From positions 1 through 40,688 of the forward strand of contig NZ_CAMICL010000018.1 of assembly GCF_946221105.1 (NCBI RefSeq): a DNA stretch of 40,688 nt, written 5' to 3'. The notes below the pieces were generated by a model. The model saw nothing but the letters and a program-made list of their open reading frames with translations, did not search any database and was not told the DNA's origin. Of the stretch, positions 6,933-15,506 are shown one piece after another; position 1 is the first letter of the stretch, and each line of letters starts with the position of its first letter. The position numbers were made by a program, and so were the translations under genes. Origin of the DNA: an uncultured Corynebacterium sp. Its GTDB lineage: Bacteria; Actinomycetota; Actinomycetes; Mycobacteriales; Mycobacteriaceae.

Positions 6933-7700
6933 ATGCAGTTGACCATCCTCGGGTGCTCTGGGAGCCTGGCCGCGCCCGGTAACCCAGCTTCCTCCTACGT
7001 CATCTCCGTGCCTGGTGAAACGGATGTGGTGATGGACTTCGGTCCGGGAGCGCTCGCCGCCATGCAGGAGCGGTTCGATCCGTCTGCGGCGCACGTCATC
7101 TTCAGCCATCTTCACGCCGACCACTGCTCGGACTTCCCGTCGCTGCTTGTGTGGCGCCGGTACCACCCCACGGCCCCGGCGGAGCAGCGCCACCGCCTGA
7201 TCGGCCCTTCTTACGCGCCGGAGCATTTGGGCCGTATGAGCGCGGATGCTCCGGGGGAACAGGACGATTTCACCGACACCTTCGAGTTCACCACCTGGCG
7301 CGCCGGGCAGCCGGAACAGCTCAGCAGCCTGACCATCACCCCGTTCGACGTGGTCCACCCGGCGCAAGAGTCGCATGCGCTGCGCATCGAGGATGCTGCC
7401 GGCAAGGTGATCACCTTCTCCGGGGACTCCGGGTACACGCCGACGCTTATCGACGCCGCCCGGGGCGCCGACTACTTCCTCTGCGAAGCCGCCTGGGGCG
7501 CGACCTCCGAAGGCAAGGCCGAGGGCATGCACCTGTCCGGCAAGGAAGCCGGCCGCATCGCCCGCGAAGCAGGGGTGAAGACCCTGGTGCTGGTGCACAT
7601 CCAGCCCTGGACGGACCCGGAGGAGGTCCTCGCAGCCGCTCGCACTGAGTTCGACGGTGAAATCGTCCTGGGCAAAGCCGGCGCCACCTTCGAGCCCTAA
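6933..7700 (+). CDS. Metallo-beta-lactamase-fold hydrolase (Rv1339-like)
   Basis: Cytosolic metallo-hydrolase of 255 residues from this ATG. The HxHxDH metal motif appears as SHLHADHCSDFPSL. Further ligands are expected in VVHPAQESHAL, FSGDSGYT and the late VLVHIQP. The start LTILGCSGSLAAPG matches family N-termini. The M. tuberculosis homologue Rv1339 has been reported as a cyclic-nucleotide phosphodiesterase, so a role in cAMP turnover is possible but inferred. An in-frame GTG at 6906 preceded by TAGGA is a plausible alternative start. It ends 23 nt before rph, as in mycobacteria. Confidence 0.88.
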   Translation: MQLTILGCSGSLAAPGNPASSYVISVPGETDVVMDFGPGALAAMQERFDPSAAHVIFSHLHADHCSDFPSLLVWRRYHPTAPAEQRHRLIGPSYAPEHLGRMSADAPGEQDDFTDTFEFTTWRAGQPEQLSSLTITPFDVVHPAQESHALRIEDAAGKVITFSGDSGYTPTLIDAARGADYFLCEAAWGATSEGKAEGMHLSGKEAGRIAREAGVKTLVLVHIQPWTDPEEVLAAARTEFDGEIVLGKAGATFEP

Positions 7701-7723
7701 GCGTCTGCGTTACGCTTGGACGC

Positions 7724-8452
7724 ATGACTGATTTTTCGCGCCTGGACGGCCGCGCCTTCGACCAACTGCGCCCTGTGCGCATCACCCGCGGCTTCACTTC
7801 CAACCCGGCGGGCAGTGTGCTCGTGGAGTTCGGCAACACCCGCGTCATGTGCACCGCCTCCGTGGAGGAGGGCGTGCCGCGCTTTAAGAAGGATTCCGGC
7901 GAGGGCTGGCTCACCGCCGAGTACGCCATGCTTCCGTCCGCCACCCACGAGCGCATGCCGCGCGAGTCCATGAAGGGCAAGGTCAAAGGCCGCACCCACG
8001 AGATCTCGCGCCTGGTGGGCCGCTCGCTGCGCGCCGCGGTGGATCTGAGCCAGCTCGGCGAGAACACCATCCAGCTCGACTGCGACGTGCTCCAGGCCGA
8101 CGGCGGCACGCGCACCGCCTCCATCACCGGGGCGTACGTCGCGCTCGCGGACGCCATCGCGGTGCTCAAGGAGCGCGGCGTTGTCCCGGGCCAGCCGCTG
8201 CTCAAGCCGATTGCCGCCGTTTCCGCCGGCATCATCGACGGCCACGTGTGCCTGGACCTGCCCTACGAGGAGGACTCCCGCGCCGAGGTGGACCTCAACG
8301 TGGTGATGCAGGAGGGCGGCAACTTCGTGGAGATCCAGGGCACCGGCGAGCACGGCCTGTTCGGCCGCGAGCAGCTCGGCGAGATGCTGGATGTTGCGGC
8401 CAAGGGCTGCGAGGAGCTCATCGCAGCGCAGAAGGCGGCGCTGGGATGGTAA
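7724..8452 (+). CDS. rph: Ribonuclease PH
   Basis: Phosphorolytic 3'-5' exoribonuclease that trims tRNA precursors. The protein has 242 residues. Family motifs include RPVRITRGF near the N-terminus, GNTRVMCTASVEEGVP, the basic EISRLVGRSLRAA, TRTASITGAYVAL, and LDLPYEEDSRAEVDLNVVM with the conserved acidic residues. TACGCT (7711-7716) ends 7 nt before the ATG, suggesting a leaderless transcript in addition to read-through. The stop overlaps the rdgB start by 7 nt. Confidence 0.97.
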   Translation: MTDFSRLDGRAFDQLRPVRITRGFTSNPAGSVLVEFGNTRVMCTASVEEGVPRFKKDSGEGWLTAEYAMLPSATHERMPRESMKGKVKGRTHEISRLVGRSLRAAVDLSQLGENTIQLDCDVLQADGGTRTASITGAYVALADAIAVLKERGVVPGQPLLKPIAAVSAGIIDGHVCLDLPYEEDSRAEVDLNVVMQEGGNFVEIQGTGEHGLFGREQLGEMLDVAAKGCEELIAAQKAALGW

Positions 8453-9045
8453 AGGTCCTCGTCGCTTCCAGGAACCAAGGCAAGGTGCGTGAGCTTGAGC
8501 AGGTGCTGCGTGAGCTCAACATCGAGGGTGTGGAGCTTGTGTCGCTTCACGACGCTCCGTCGTACCCCGACCCCGTCGAAGACGGCCTCACCTTCGTAGA
8601 TAACGCACTTTTGAAGGCCCGCGCCGGGGCGAAGGCCACCGGGCTGCCGTGCGTGGCCGACGACTCCGGCCTGACTGTGAAAGCTCTTAACGGCATGCCG
8701 GGCATCCTGTCCGCCCGTTGGTCCGGCAACCACGGCGACGACCAGGCCAACAACGACCTGTTGCTCGCGCAGATGGCGGACATCAACGAGCGCGCCGCCG
8801 CGTTTGTGTCCTGCTGCGCTTTGGCTACGTCGGACGGCCTGGAGTTCACCGCCGAGGGCCGTTGGGAGGGCGAGCTGCTGCGCGAGCCCCGCGGCGAGAA
8901 CGGCTTCGGCTACGACCCGCTATTTGCGCCGGCCGACGCCGACGGCCGCTCGTCCGCGGAACTTTCCGCCGATGAGAAGAACGCGCGCTCCCACCGCGGC
9001 AAGGCGCTAAGGGCGCTGGCGCCGCACATCGCGGCGCTGAAGTGA
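8446..9045 (+). CDS. rdgB: dITP/XTP pyrophosphatase (RdgB/HAM1 family)
   Basis: Hydrolyses non-canonical purine triphosphates (ITP, dITP, XTP) to monophosphates, keeping them out of nucleic acids. The 199-residue protein shows VLVASRNQGKVRELE at the N-terminus, TFVDNALLKAR, CVADDSGLTV, GILSARWSG, ENGFGYDPLF and the C-terminal KNARSHRGKAL, all characteristic. The ATG lies inside the rph stop region (7-nt overlap), so it is translationally coupled to rph. Homologue of Rv1341. Confidence 0.96.
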   Translation: MVKVLVASRNQGKVRELEQVLRELNIEGVELVSLHDAPSYPDPVEDGLTFVDNALLKARAGAKATGLPCVADDSGLTVKALNGMPGILSARWSGNHGDDQANNDLLLAQMADINERAAAFVSCCALATSDGLEFTAEGRWEGELLREPRGENGFGYDPLFAPADADGRSSAELSADEKNARSHRGKALRALAPHIAALK

Positions 9046-9067
9046 CGCAATTGGTTACAGTGGGCCT

Positions 9068-9442
9068 ATGAAGAAAACGATTGCACTTGTAGGAACTGTT
9101 CTCGCCTCCGGCGCGCTGCTGTCTGGCTGCGGTCAGAAGGGCGATTTCGACGGCGAGTGGACCGGCGACATCACCGCCACCCAGGAAGGCAAGGGCGGCG
9201 GGCACGCCACCATCACTATCGACGGCAAAGACTGCGACTGGCAGATGACCGAGACCGACGGTGAAACCAACGAGGCGAACTGCCTGCGCGACGACAAGGA
9301 GTTCAAGCTCGAGGACCCGCTGACCCACCAGGACCTGAAGTACGACGCCGAACGCAGCGGCGACACCCTGACCCTGAACCCGCAGAACGACCAGGCGGAA
9401 AAGGTCGGCGTGATGGTGCTGACCAAGACCACCGAGAAGTAG
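9068..9442 (+). CDS. Small secreted lipoprotein
   Basis: A 124-residue protein with a signal peptide (MKKT, hydrophobic stretch) and lipobox LLSGC; Cys21 would be lipidated and anchored to the membrane. The mature part is acidic and threonine-rich, with two further cysteines (DCDWQ, EANCL) that may form a disulphide. No enzymatic motif is seen. TACAGT (9056-9061) ends 6 nt before the ATG, pointing to its own leaderless promoter right after rdgB. A strong terminator follows. Confidence 0.85.
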   Translation: MKKTIALVGTVLASGALLSGCGQKGDFDGEWTGDITATQEGKGGGHATITIDGKDCDWQMTETDGETNEANCLRDDKEFKLEDPLTHQDLKYDAERSGDTLTLNPQNDQAEKVGVMVLTKTTEK

Positions 9443-9459
9443 ACGTACTCCGGCAGCAC

Positions 9460-9490
9460 AAAACCCGGCAGGAATGACCTGCCGGGTTTT
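9460..9490. terminator. Bidirectional intrinsic terminator
   Basis: Perfect 13-bp stem AAAACCCGGCAGG / CCTGCCGGGTTTT around the loop AATGA. T-runs occur on both strands. It separates the lipoprotein gene from the convergent DUF3817 gene. Confidence 0.93.
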
Positions 9491-9497
9491 TCGTCTT

Positions 9498-9875
9498 TTA
9501 CGAGAGCTGGAACTTCTCCGTGACTTCCTTACGACGTTTGGCTTCCACGATAAACGACATGAACGGCACGACACCGGACAGTGCGGTGGTGATCCAAGTG
9601 CCAGTGGACCAGCGGGCCTTGGAACCGAGGTTGAGCGATGCCATCAGGAACGCCACAAACGCGAACCCGTGCACTCGGGCCACCCAGGACAAATAATCGA
9701 CGTTCATGCCGAGGCCGTACTGCATGACCATGCGGATGATGAGCAGAAGGAAGAGCACACCGGTGATCCACGCGGTGACGGTGAAAAACTGCAGTGCCTG
9801 CTTCACGCGGCGCTGGCGTTCCGGGTGGATCTTCACCGGCTGAGCAGGCTGGGTCTGCGGGGTGGGCTGCGTCAT
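9498..9875 (-). CDS. DUF3817 integral membrane protein (Rv1342c-like)
   Basis: A 125-residue protein with a hydrophilic, proline-rich N-terminus (about 25 residues) followed by three to four membrane helices: FFTVTAWITGVLFLLLIIRM, the HGFAFVAFLMASL segment and ITTALSGVVPFMSFI. DUF3817 proteins are small membrane proteins of unknown function. The ATG overlaps the upstream stop by 4 nt, so the pair is an operon, matching Rv1342c-Rv1343c. The end of the gene abuts the terminator it shares with the lipoprotein gene. Confidence 0.85.
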   Translation of the reverse strand: MTQPTPQTQPAQPVKIHPERQRRVKQALQFFTVTAWITGVLFLLLIIRMVMQYGLGMNVDYLSWVARVHGFAFVAFLMASLNLGSKARWSTGTWITTALSGVVPFMSFIVEAKRRKEVTEKFQLS

Positions 9876-10324
9876 GCTGATTCACCTTTACCTTTGATGT
9901 TGGTTGTTCTGCGTGGAGCCATAAGTTCGTTGTATTCCTCCACGTCCAGCTCGGGGCGCGACGGCAGGAAGTCTTCGTCGATCTCCGTGGGTTCTTTCAC
10001 CTTGCCGAATTCCGCCAGGTCCGCCTCGTAGAGGTCGTCCATGGTCAGGCCAGCGTTTTCGGCGTCGATTTTCTGGTTTTCCATCCGCAGACCAGCGCGG
10101 TAGGCGTAGATGAAAAACGCGGCGAAGCACGGCCACTGCAGGGCGTAGCCCAGGTTCTGGAACGTGCCGGAGCCGGACTGGTAGCGCTCCCACTGCCAGT
10201 TAGCGAGCAGCAGACAGGTCACAGCCGCTGCAATCAGCAGCACGATGTGCCACCAGCGCACGCGCGCGCGTTCGCGTTGGGGCGCCGCTTCAGCGCTCTC
10301 AACTGCCTTGTTCTCTTCGCTCAC
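9872..10324 (-). CDS. Small membrane protein (Rv1343c/LprD-like position)
   Basis: A 150-residue protein: acidic N-terminal 20 residues, a membrane helix (WWHIVLLIAAAVTCLLLANW), a second weaker one (LQWPCFAAFFIYAYRAGL), then an acidic cytoplasmic tail. NWQWERYQSGSGTFQNLGYA is the conserved linker. No lipobox is evident, although the positional equivalent Rv1343c is named as a lipoprotein. GTG start; TAGACT (10333-10338 on this strand) ends 8 nt before it. Co-transcribed with the DUF3817 gene. Confidence 0.8.
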   Translation of the reverse strand: MSEENKAVESAEAAPQRERARVRWWHIVLLIAAAVTCLLLANWQWERYQSGSGTFQNLGYALQWPCFAAFFIYAYRAGLRMENQKIDAENAGLTMDDLYEADLAEFGKVKEPTEIDEDFLPSRPELDVEEYNELMAPRRTTNIKGKGESA

Positions 10325-10427
10325 AGCTGGTCAGTCTACCCGGCAACCGGAAAAGACCAAACGAAAGTTTGATGCCGTCCGGCGTTTATCGCTCAACGCC
10401 TCGCGCCGTGTAACATCCAACGACGAC

Positions 10428-10512
<85 letters not shown>

Positions 10513-10540
10513 ATCATTTTTCGGGGGGCGCTCAACAGCC

Positions 10541-11026
10541 TTAGAGGTCCCAGTCGCGCAGGATACGGCCAACGTGGCCGGTGGCCTTGACGTTGTACTG
10601 GGCCTGGTCGACGGTGCCCTTGCCCGCGTCGTCCACGCTCACCAGGAAGGTGGAGCGGATCACGCCCTGGACGACCTTCCCGTAGTTCTTCTTCTCGCCG
10701 AACGCGCCGTAGGCCTCGAGCGTTTCCTTCGACGGGTCGGAGAGCAGCTCGACACCGAGATCGTGGTCGGCGCGGAACTTGGCCAGCTTGTCTTCGGCGT
10801 CAGGGCTGATGCCCAGCACGGTTACAGAGGCATCGCGGAACTGTTCCATGTTGTCGGTGAAATCGCAGGCCTCAGTGGTGCAGCCAGGCGTGTTGGCCTT
10901 GGGGTAGAAGTAGACGATGACACGCTGACCGGCAAAGTCGGCGAGCGAGACATCTTCGCCCCGGTCGTTTTTCAGGGTGAAAGCGGGGGCGGTGTCGCCC
11001 TTTTCCAATCTCATCTGCTCAGTCAT
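10541..11026 (-). CDS. bcp: Peroxiredoxin, Bcp/PrxQ type
   Basis: Thiol peroxidase that reduces hydrogen peroxide and organic hydroperoxides. The 161-residue protein has APAFTLKNDRGEDVSL, then the active site KANTPGCTTEACDF, with the peroxidatic cysteine in PGC and the resolving cysteine 5 residues on, the PrxQ spacing. The first ATG of MTEQMRLEKG has a GGGGAGG only 1 nt upstream, which is too close, so the second ATG (start at 11014) may be used. Divergent from the DUF3618 gene. Confidence 0.93.
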   Translation of the reverse strand: MTEQMRLEKGDTAPAFTLKNDRGEDVSLADFAGQRVIVYFYPKANTPGCTTEACDFTDNMEQFRDASVTVLGISPDAEDKLAKFRADHDLGVELLSDPSKETLEAYGAFGEKKNYGKVVQGVIRSTFLVSVDDAGKGTVDQAQYNVKATGHVGRILRDWDL

Positions 11027-11105
11027 GCCTCCCCGTTTTACACTACTGTGGAGACGAAGAGACGTGAGTCTAAAAAAGTCAACGTAGACGTAGGAGTTTC
11101 CCAAA

Positions 11106-11381
11106 GTGGCACGAGACATTCACGACATCGAGCGCGACCTCGAGCGCACCCGCAACCAGCTTGCCAGCACCCTGGACGAGCTCGCGGACCGTACTAGCCC
11201 GAAGACCCTGGCGGATAGCGCCAAGTCCGAGGCAGCCAACTGGCTGCAGGACGAGACGGTGCAGAAGGTCATCGGCGGCGTTGTCGCCGGTGTCGCCGCG
11301 CTGGTCGCTATCAAGGTCTACAACGGCCGCAAGCGCAAGGGTGAGCTCAAGGAGCTGCAGAAGCTGCTGGCGAACCGCTAG
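11106..11381 (+). CDS. DUF3618 family small membrane protein
   Basis: A 91-residue protein. Residues 1-55 are charged and helical (IHDIERDLERTRNQLASTLD), typical of the DUF3618 motif. One membrane helix follows (VIGGVVAGVAALVAIKVY), then a basic tail. GTG start with AGGAG 9 nt upstream. Function is unknown. It is divergent from bcp, a pairing that suggests an envelope or stress role, but this is only context. Confidence 0.85.
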   Translation: MARDIHDIERDLERTRNQLASTLDELADRTSPKTLADSAKSEAANWLQDETVQKVIGGVVAGVAALVAIKVYNGRKRKGELKELQKLLANR

Positions 11382-11403
11382 AGGCGCACGCGTTACCGCA
11401 TCT

Positions 11404-11438
11404 ACCGCCCAGTTGCCTCCACACAGCTGGGCGGTTTT
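11404..11438 (+). terminator. Intrinsic terminator after DUF3618 gene
   Basis: Stem ACCGCCCAG / CTGGGCGGT (11404-11412 and 11427-11435) with a 14-nt loop, followed by TTT. Confidence 0.8.
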
Positions 11439-11471
11439 GTATGCTCAAATACGACCAGAAAGGGCATACCA

Positions 11472-12119
11472 ATGACGAATGAGCACGTACAGGCCGCGCA
11501 CGATCCGGAACTCGAGGAGATGCGGCCCAGCAAGAAGCCGTTGTGGATCGCGGTGGCGGTGATTGCGGCGCTGGCGCTGGTGCTGACGTTCGCGGGGCCG
11601 TCGATACGCGCCGCGTTCTCCCCGGAGACCACCACCTCCGCAGAGGGGGAGGCGGGCTACAACGATGTGGACGTCCACTTCCTGGGCATGATGGTTCCGC
11701 ACCACGAGCAGGCGATCGAGATGTCGGACGTGCTGCTGGCCTCGGACGTGGACGACGCCCAAGTCCGGGACCTGGCGCAGCGCATCAAGGACGGCCAGGA
11801 GCGCGAGAACGAGCAGATGCGCACCTGGGCCGACGAGTGGGGCATCCAGGGCGACATGGAGTACCACTCCACGCACATCGCCAACGGCATGTTCCACCCG
11901 GAGCAGCTCGAGGAATTCGCGGCGCTAACTGGCGACGAGCTGCGCACGGCGTTTTTGGAGATGATGCACTTCCACCACGCCCACGTCATCGATATGACGC
12001 AGGATGAGATCGACCGCGGCGCTTACGGCCCGCTGCGCGAGATGGCGCAGGAGATGGTCGACGTCCAGACCGCCGAGATGGGCGAGATGGAAGAGCTGCT
12101 CGGCTACACGCCGAACTAG
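11472..12119 (+). CDS. DUF305 family protein, membrane-anchored
   Basis: A 215-residue protein: short cytoplasmic N-terminus, one membrane helix (PLWIAVAVIAALALVLTFAG), then an extracytoplasmic ferritin-like helical bundle. DUF305 hallmarks are FLGMMVPHHEQAIEMSD and the second copy FLEMMHFHHAHVIDMTQDEI. The paired histidines and methionines suggest metal (possibly copper) binding. Members often lie with copper or stress genes, but none is adjacent here. It converges on pncA with a 2-nt gap. Confidence 0.88.
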   Translation: MTNEHVQAAHDPELEEMRPSKKPLWIAVAVIAALALVLTFAGPSIRAAFSPETTTSAEGEAGYNDVDVHFLGMMVPHHEQAIEMSDVLLASDVDDAQVRDLAQRIKDGQERENEQMRTWADEWGIQGDMEYHSTHIANGMFHPEQLEEFAALTGDELRTAFLEMMHFHHAHVIDMTQDEIDRGAYGPLREMAQEMVDVQTAEMGEMEELLGYTPN

Positions 12120-12121
12120 CG

Positions 12122-12688
12122 CTAGATCACTTCCGCGCCGGCGTCGATCATCTCCTGGAGGGCGTCGGCGCCGCGCTTGTCGTCGACAGGCGAGCACATT
12201 GCCCGCAGCACGCTGACTGCAAAGCCTTCCTTGCGCGCGTCCAGGACCGTGGCGCGCACGCAGTGGTCGGTGGCAATGCCGCAGATGTCCAGGTGCGTGA
12301 CTTCCTGCGACCGCAGCCAGTCCGCCAGCGACTCGTCGTTGCCGTTGACACCCTCGAAGCCGGAGTAGGTGGCGGTGTAGTGGCCCTTTTTGAAAAACTC
12401 GTCGATCAGCTCAATCTTCACTGGCCCACGGATCTGCGCGCCGTAGGAATCGGCCAGGCAGTGCGGCGGCCACGTATCCACGTAGTCGGGCGTCTCCGCA
12501 AAATGCGCGCCCGGGTCGATGTGCCAGTCCTGGGTGGCCACGATGCAGTCGTACTCGTGGGTGCGGCTGTCCGCGGTGGAGATCAGTTCGGCGATTTTGG
12601 ACGCCACTTCGTCGCCGCGCGCGGTGGCCAGGGCGCCGCCGGGGCAGAAGTCGTTCTGCACGTCCACGATCACTAATGCTGTCTTCAT
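12122..12688 (-). CDS. pncA: Nicotinamidase/pyrazinamidase
   Basis: Deaminates nicotinamide to nicotinate (and activates the prodrug pyrazinamide). The 188-residue protein has the catalytic aspartate Asp9 in VDVQNDF, the lysine in FFKKGHY (residues 100-101) and the nucleophile Cys143 in IATDHCVRAT. Metal ligands are Asp54, His56 and His62 in QDWHIDPGAHF, with His77 in PPHCLAD. TAGGCT (12696-12701 on this strand) ends 7 nt before the ATG, suggesting leaderless transcription. Its product feeds the pncB enzyme encoded earlier in the window. Confidence 0.95.
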   Translation of the reverse strand: MKTALVIVDVQNDFCPGGALATARGDEVASKIAELISTADSRTHEYDCIVATQDWHIDPGAHFAETPDYVDTWPPHCLADSYGAQIRGPVKIELIDEFFKKGHYTATYSGFEGVNGNDESLADWLRSQEVTHLDICGIATDHCVRATVLDARKEGFAVSVLRAMCSPVDDKRGADALQEMIDAGAEVI

Positions 12689-12788
12689 GGGCTTAAGCCT
12701 ACTCTCAGGAGGCGGGCAGCGGGCGCAATGGCCAAATTCACCTTCCGTTCCCGCCTGCCGCGTGGCCTGCAGGAATAGACTTACAGGT

Positions 12789-13991
12789 GTGAAGGACACG
12801 ACGCGGCTCATCGTCCCGGACCTCGCGCGCGGCATGACGCTGCTGGGCATCGCGATGGCCAATACGCTCCAAAGCTGGATCGTCAACGCCTACTCCGCGG
12901 CGGATGCCCCGGGCTGGTCCATCGGCGGCATCAACCCCGACAGCACCCTCGACACCTGGGCGGCAGTGTTTACCACCATGTTCGTGCGCGTGCGCGGGCT
13001 GCCGATGTTTTCGACCCTGCTGGGCATCGGCTTCGGCATGGTCGCCGCCAGCCTGGCCCGCAAAGGCTACGGCCCCGCCGAATCGCGCCGGGTGCTGCTG
13101 CGCCGCTACGCGTGGCTCGGCGCGTTCGGTCTGGCGCACATGTTCCTCATCTTCTACAACGAGATCATGTTCGCCTACGGGCTGGTTGGGGTGGGGCTGG
13201 CGGTGGTGTACCGGATGGCGTCGAAAAGCTTGCTGCGTATCGCGTACGTCATCCTCGGCGGCTTCGCGGCGTTTTGCGCCTCGGGCGCGCTCGGCGCGTA
13301 CTACGGTTACTACGACCCGCACAGCACCCGCAGCCAGCTCAGCACCGACCTGACCACGTTCGGCGCGTACTTCAGCGCCAACGCGCACTCCGCCCTCGGC
13401 TACGTGGCGGGGATCTTGCTCATCACCATCGAGCTGTTCGCGCTCGCGCTCATCGGGCTGGTGTGGGCGCGGGAGCGAGTGCTTTTCGACGTCCCCACGC
13501 ACCAGCGCACCCTCACAACCTGGACCGTAATCGCCGTGGCAGTCGTGCTGCTTATCGGCGTGCCCTGGGGGCTGTCCATCAACGGGGTGCTGCCCGCCGA
13601 GTACGAGCCGGTGTTCTACATGCTCAACCAGGGCTTCGGCTTCCTCACCGGCCCCGGCATCATCGCGGGCCTTGCGCTGGCGACCGAACGGCTGCACAAC
13701 CGCGTGCCCGTGTGGGCGCGGGCGTTCGTGGCGCTGGGGCGGCGCTCCATGTCCGGCTACATCGCGCAGTCCTTCATCTTCCTGGTGCTGGTGATCCCGG
13801 CCGGGCTGGGGCTGTGGCAGGACGCGGGGCTGACCGGCAAGCTGCTCGCCGGCACGGTGGTGTGGCTGATCACGCTCGCGCTCGCCGTGGCGCTGGACGC
13901 GGCGGGCAAGCAGGGGCCGTTCGAGTGGCTGCACCGCCGTCTGTCCTACGGGCCCGCCGGACGGATAGAACAAAACGAGGCCAGCAGGTAG
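12789..13991 (+). CDS. DUF418 family polytopic membrane protein
   Basis: A 400-residue protein with about ten hydrophobic segments. It opens with LIVPDLARGMTLLGIAMAN, the family's typical start. A conserved pore-like region (RGLPMFSTLLGIGFGM) and the DUF418 C-terminal block (LGRRSMSGYIAQS) are visible. DUF418 proteins are uncharacterised and possibly transporters. The GTG start is 7 nt after TAGACT (12776-12781), with no ribosome-binding site. The 3' end of the gene lies within the terminator hairpin of the opposing tRNA-Lys. Confidence 0.85.
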   Translation: MKDTTRLIVPDLARGMTLLGIAMANTLQSWIVNAYSAADAPGWSIGGINPDSTLDTWAAVFTTMFVRVRGLPMFSTLLGIGFGMVAASLARKGYGPAESRRVLLRRYAWLGAFGLAHMFLIFYNEIMFAYGLVGVGLAVVYRMASKSLLRIAYVILGGFAAFCASGALGAYYGYYDPHSTRSQLSTDLTTFGAYFSANAHSALGYVAGILLITIELFALALIGLVWARERVLFDVPTHQRTLTTWTVIAVAVVLLIGVPWGLSINGVLPAEYEPVFYMLNQGFGFLTGPGIIAGLALATERLHNRVPVWARAFVALGRRSMSGYIAQSFIFLVLVIPAGLGLWQDAGLTGKLLAGTVVWLITLALAVALDAAGKQGPFEWLHRRLSYGPAGRIEQNEASR

Positions 13992-14008
13992 AATTCCTGC
14001 TGGCCTCG
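13976..14008 (-). terminator. Terminator of tRNA-Lys, overlapping the DUF418 3' end
   Basis: Perfect 13-bp stem CGAGGCCAGCAGG / CCTGCTGGCCTCG around a 7-nt loop that contains the DUF418 stop codon. On the minus strand it is followed by TTTTG; on the plus strand there is no T-run, so it mainly serves the tRNA. Confidence 0.85.
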
Positions 14009-14018
14009 CCGCACATTG

Positions 14019-14091
<73 letters not shown>

Positions 14092-14207
14092 GTATTTTGT
14101 TTTTCTCTGTTGCTCTCGGCAACGAAAAGAAACTGTAGCACCCACTCTGCTCAGCGTGAAATCGGCTGGTCAGGGGCGGGAAAACGTCGTAAGGGAATGT
14201 GCGTAAA

Positions 14208-14217
14208 CACACGTGTG
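14208..14217. promoter_or_regulatory. 10-bp palindrome upstream of the L,D-transpeptidase gene
   Basis: CACACGTGTG is a perfect palindrome about 30 bp before a likely -10 element TAGAGT (14247-14252). It falls where a -35 or activator site would be. No regulator is assigned. Confidence 0.3.
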
Positions 14218-14292
14218 AGAATAGTGGACTTTGGCGGGTGAGGGGATAGAGTATGGGGGATTCGTAATCGTCAGTGATGTGAGGGGTAAGCC

Positions 14293-15489
14293 GTGGTCAG
14301 TCGAGTGGTACGCGTCTGTGCGCTGGTAGCTGCAGCGGCGACGCTGACGTCGTGCACCATCGGGGACACCGGCAGGCTGGAGCCGGCCGCGCACACCTCC
14401 GACGCCTCCCTGGTGGAAAAGACCACCGAAAAGGCCTCGCCGCGCCCGCCCAAGGTCAACGTGGCAAACGGGGAGACCGGGGTCGCCCCGCTGGACCCGA
14501 TTACGGTGAGCGCCGCTGCCGGTCTGTCGTCCGTCACCATGACCAACGAGGCCGGCAAGGAAGTCGAGGGCGAGTTCGACGACGACAAGTCCGAGTGGTC
14601 CGTCGCTGAACCGCTCGGGTACGGCCGCACCTACACCGTGGAAGCGCGGGACAAGGAAGGCCAGAAGGTGGTCTCCTCGTTCACCACGTTGACCCCGGAC
14701 GCGACGGTGAACTCGTACATCGGCCCGCTGGACGGCGCGACCGTCGGCGTGGGGCAAGCCGTGACCATCCGCTTCGACAGCCCCGTCCAGGACACCAAGG
14801 CGATGGAGGAGCACATTGACGTGGAGACCTCCAACGACACCGAAGGCGCGTTTTTCTGGCTGGACCCGTACGAGGTGCGTTGGCGCCCCAAGGACTACTG
14901 GGAGCCCGGCACCGAAGTCAGCGTGAAGGTGGACATCTACGGCGAGAAGCTGGGCAAGGGCGTCTACGGCGGCGGGGACAACGAGACCAACTTCACCATC
15001 GGCGACAAGGTGGAGGCCGTTGTGGACAACGCCGACAAGATGATGCGCGTGTACTCGGGCGACGAGCTGGTCAAGGAGTTCCCGATCTCGCTGGGCACCG
15101 ACGGCCAGTACGACACCCCGAGCGGCGTGTACGTGGTCGGCGACGAGCACGAGAAGCTGACCATGGACTCGCGCACCTTCGGCCTGGGGCTCGACGCCGG
15201 CGGCTACGTCACGCCCGTGGACTACGCAACGCAGCTGTCCTACTCCGGCATCTACCTGCACTCCGCCCCGTGGGCGCTCGGCGCGATGGGTAGCTACAAC
15301 CAGTCCCACGGCTGCATCAACGCCTCCTACGAGAACGCGCAGTGGTTCCAGAATTTTGTGAAGCGCGGAGACCCGGTGGTGGTGAAAAACACCTCCGGCG
15401 GCACGCTCACGCCTTACGACGGCCTGGGGTACTGGAACCTCGACTGGGAGCAGCGTTCCGGCGGTTCAGGTGAGCCGCTGTACGAGTAG
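14293..15489 (+). CDS. L,D-transpeptidase lipoprotein
   Basis: Cross-links peptidoglycan stems (3-3 links) outside the membrane. The protein has 398 residues. A signal peptide ends in the lipobox TLTSC (Cys21). Residues 55-235 form two immunoglobulin-like domains as in mycobacterial Ldts. The YkuD catalytic domain occupies about 240-365, with YLHSAPW (His323) and SHGCINAS (His339, Cys341). A short tail ends in GSGEPLYE. GTG start with GAGGGG 6 nt upstream, and a likely -10 TAGAGT at 14247. It is flanked by tRNA genes on the other strand. Confidence 0.94.
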   Translation: MVSRVVRVCALVAAAATLTSCTIGDTGRLEPAAHTSDASLVEKTTEKASPRPPKVNVANGETGVAPLDPITVSAAAGLSSVTMTNEAGKEVEGEFDDDKSEWSVAEPLGYGRTYTVEARDKEGQKVVSSFTTLTPDATVNSYIGPLDGATVGVGQAVTIRFDSPVQDTKAMEEHIDVETSNDTEGAFFWLDPYEVRWRPKDYWEPGTEVSVKVDIYGEKLGKGVYGGGDNETNFTIGDKVEAVVDNADKMMRVYSGDELVKEFPISLGTDGQYDTPSGVYVVGDEHEKLTMDSRTFGLGLDAGGYVTPVDYATQLSYSGIYLHSAPWALGAMGSYNQSHGCINASYENAQWFQNFVKRGDPVVVKNTSGGTLTPYDGLGYWNLDWEQRSGGSGEPLYE

Positions 15490-15506
15490 AGGAGTGCTGT
15501 TTTTGG

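Noticed and set aside
14170..15309. Minus-strand frame opposite the L,D-transpeptidase
   Set aside because: Antisense shadow rich in Val/His/Gly with no motif; the plus strand encodes a complete lipoprotein enzyme.
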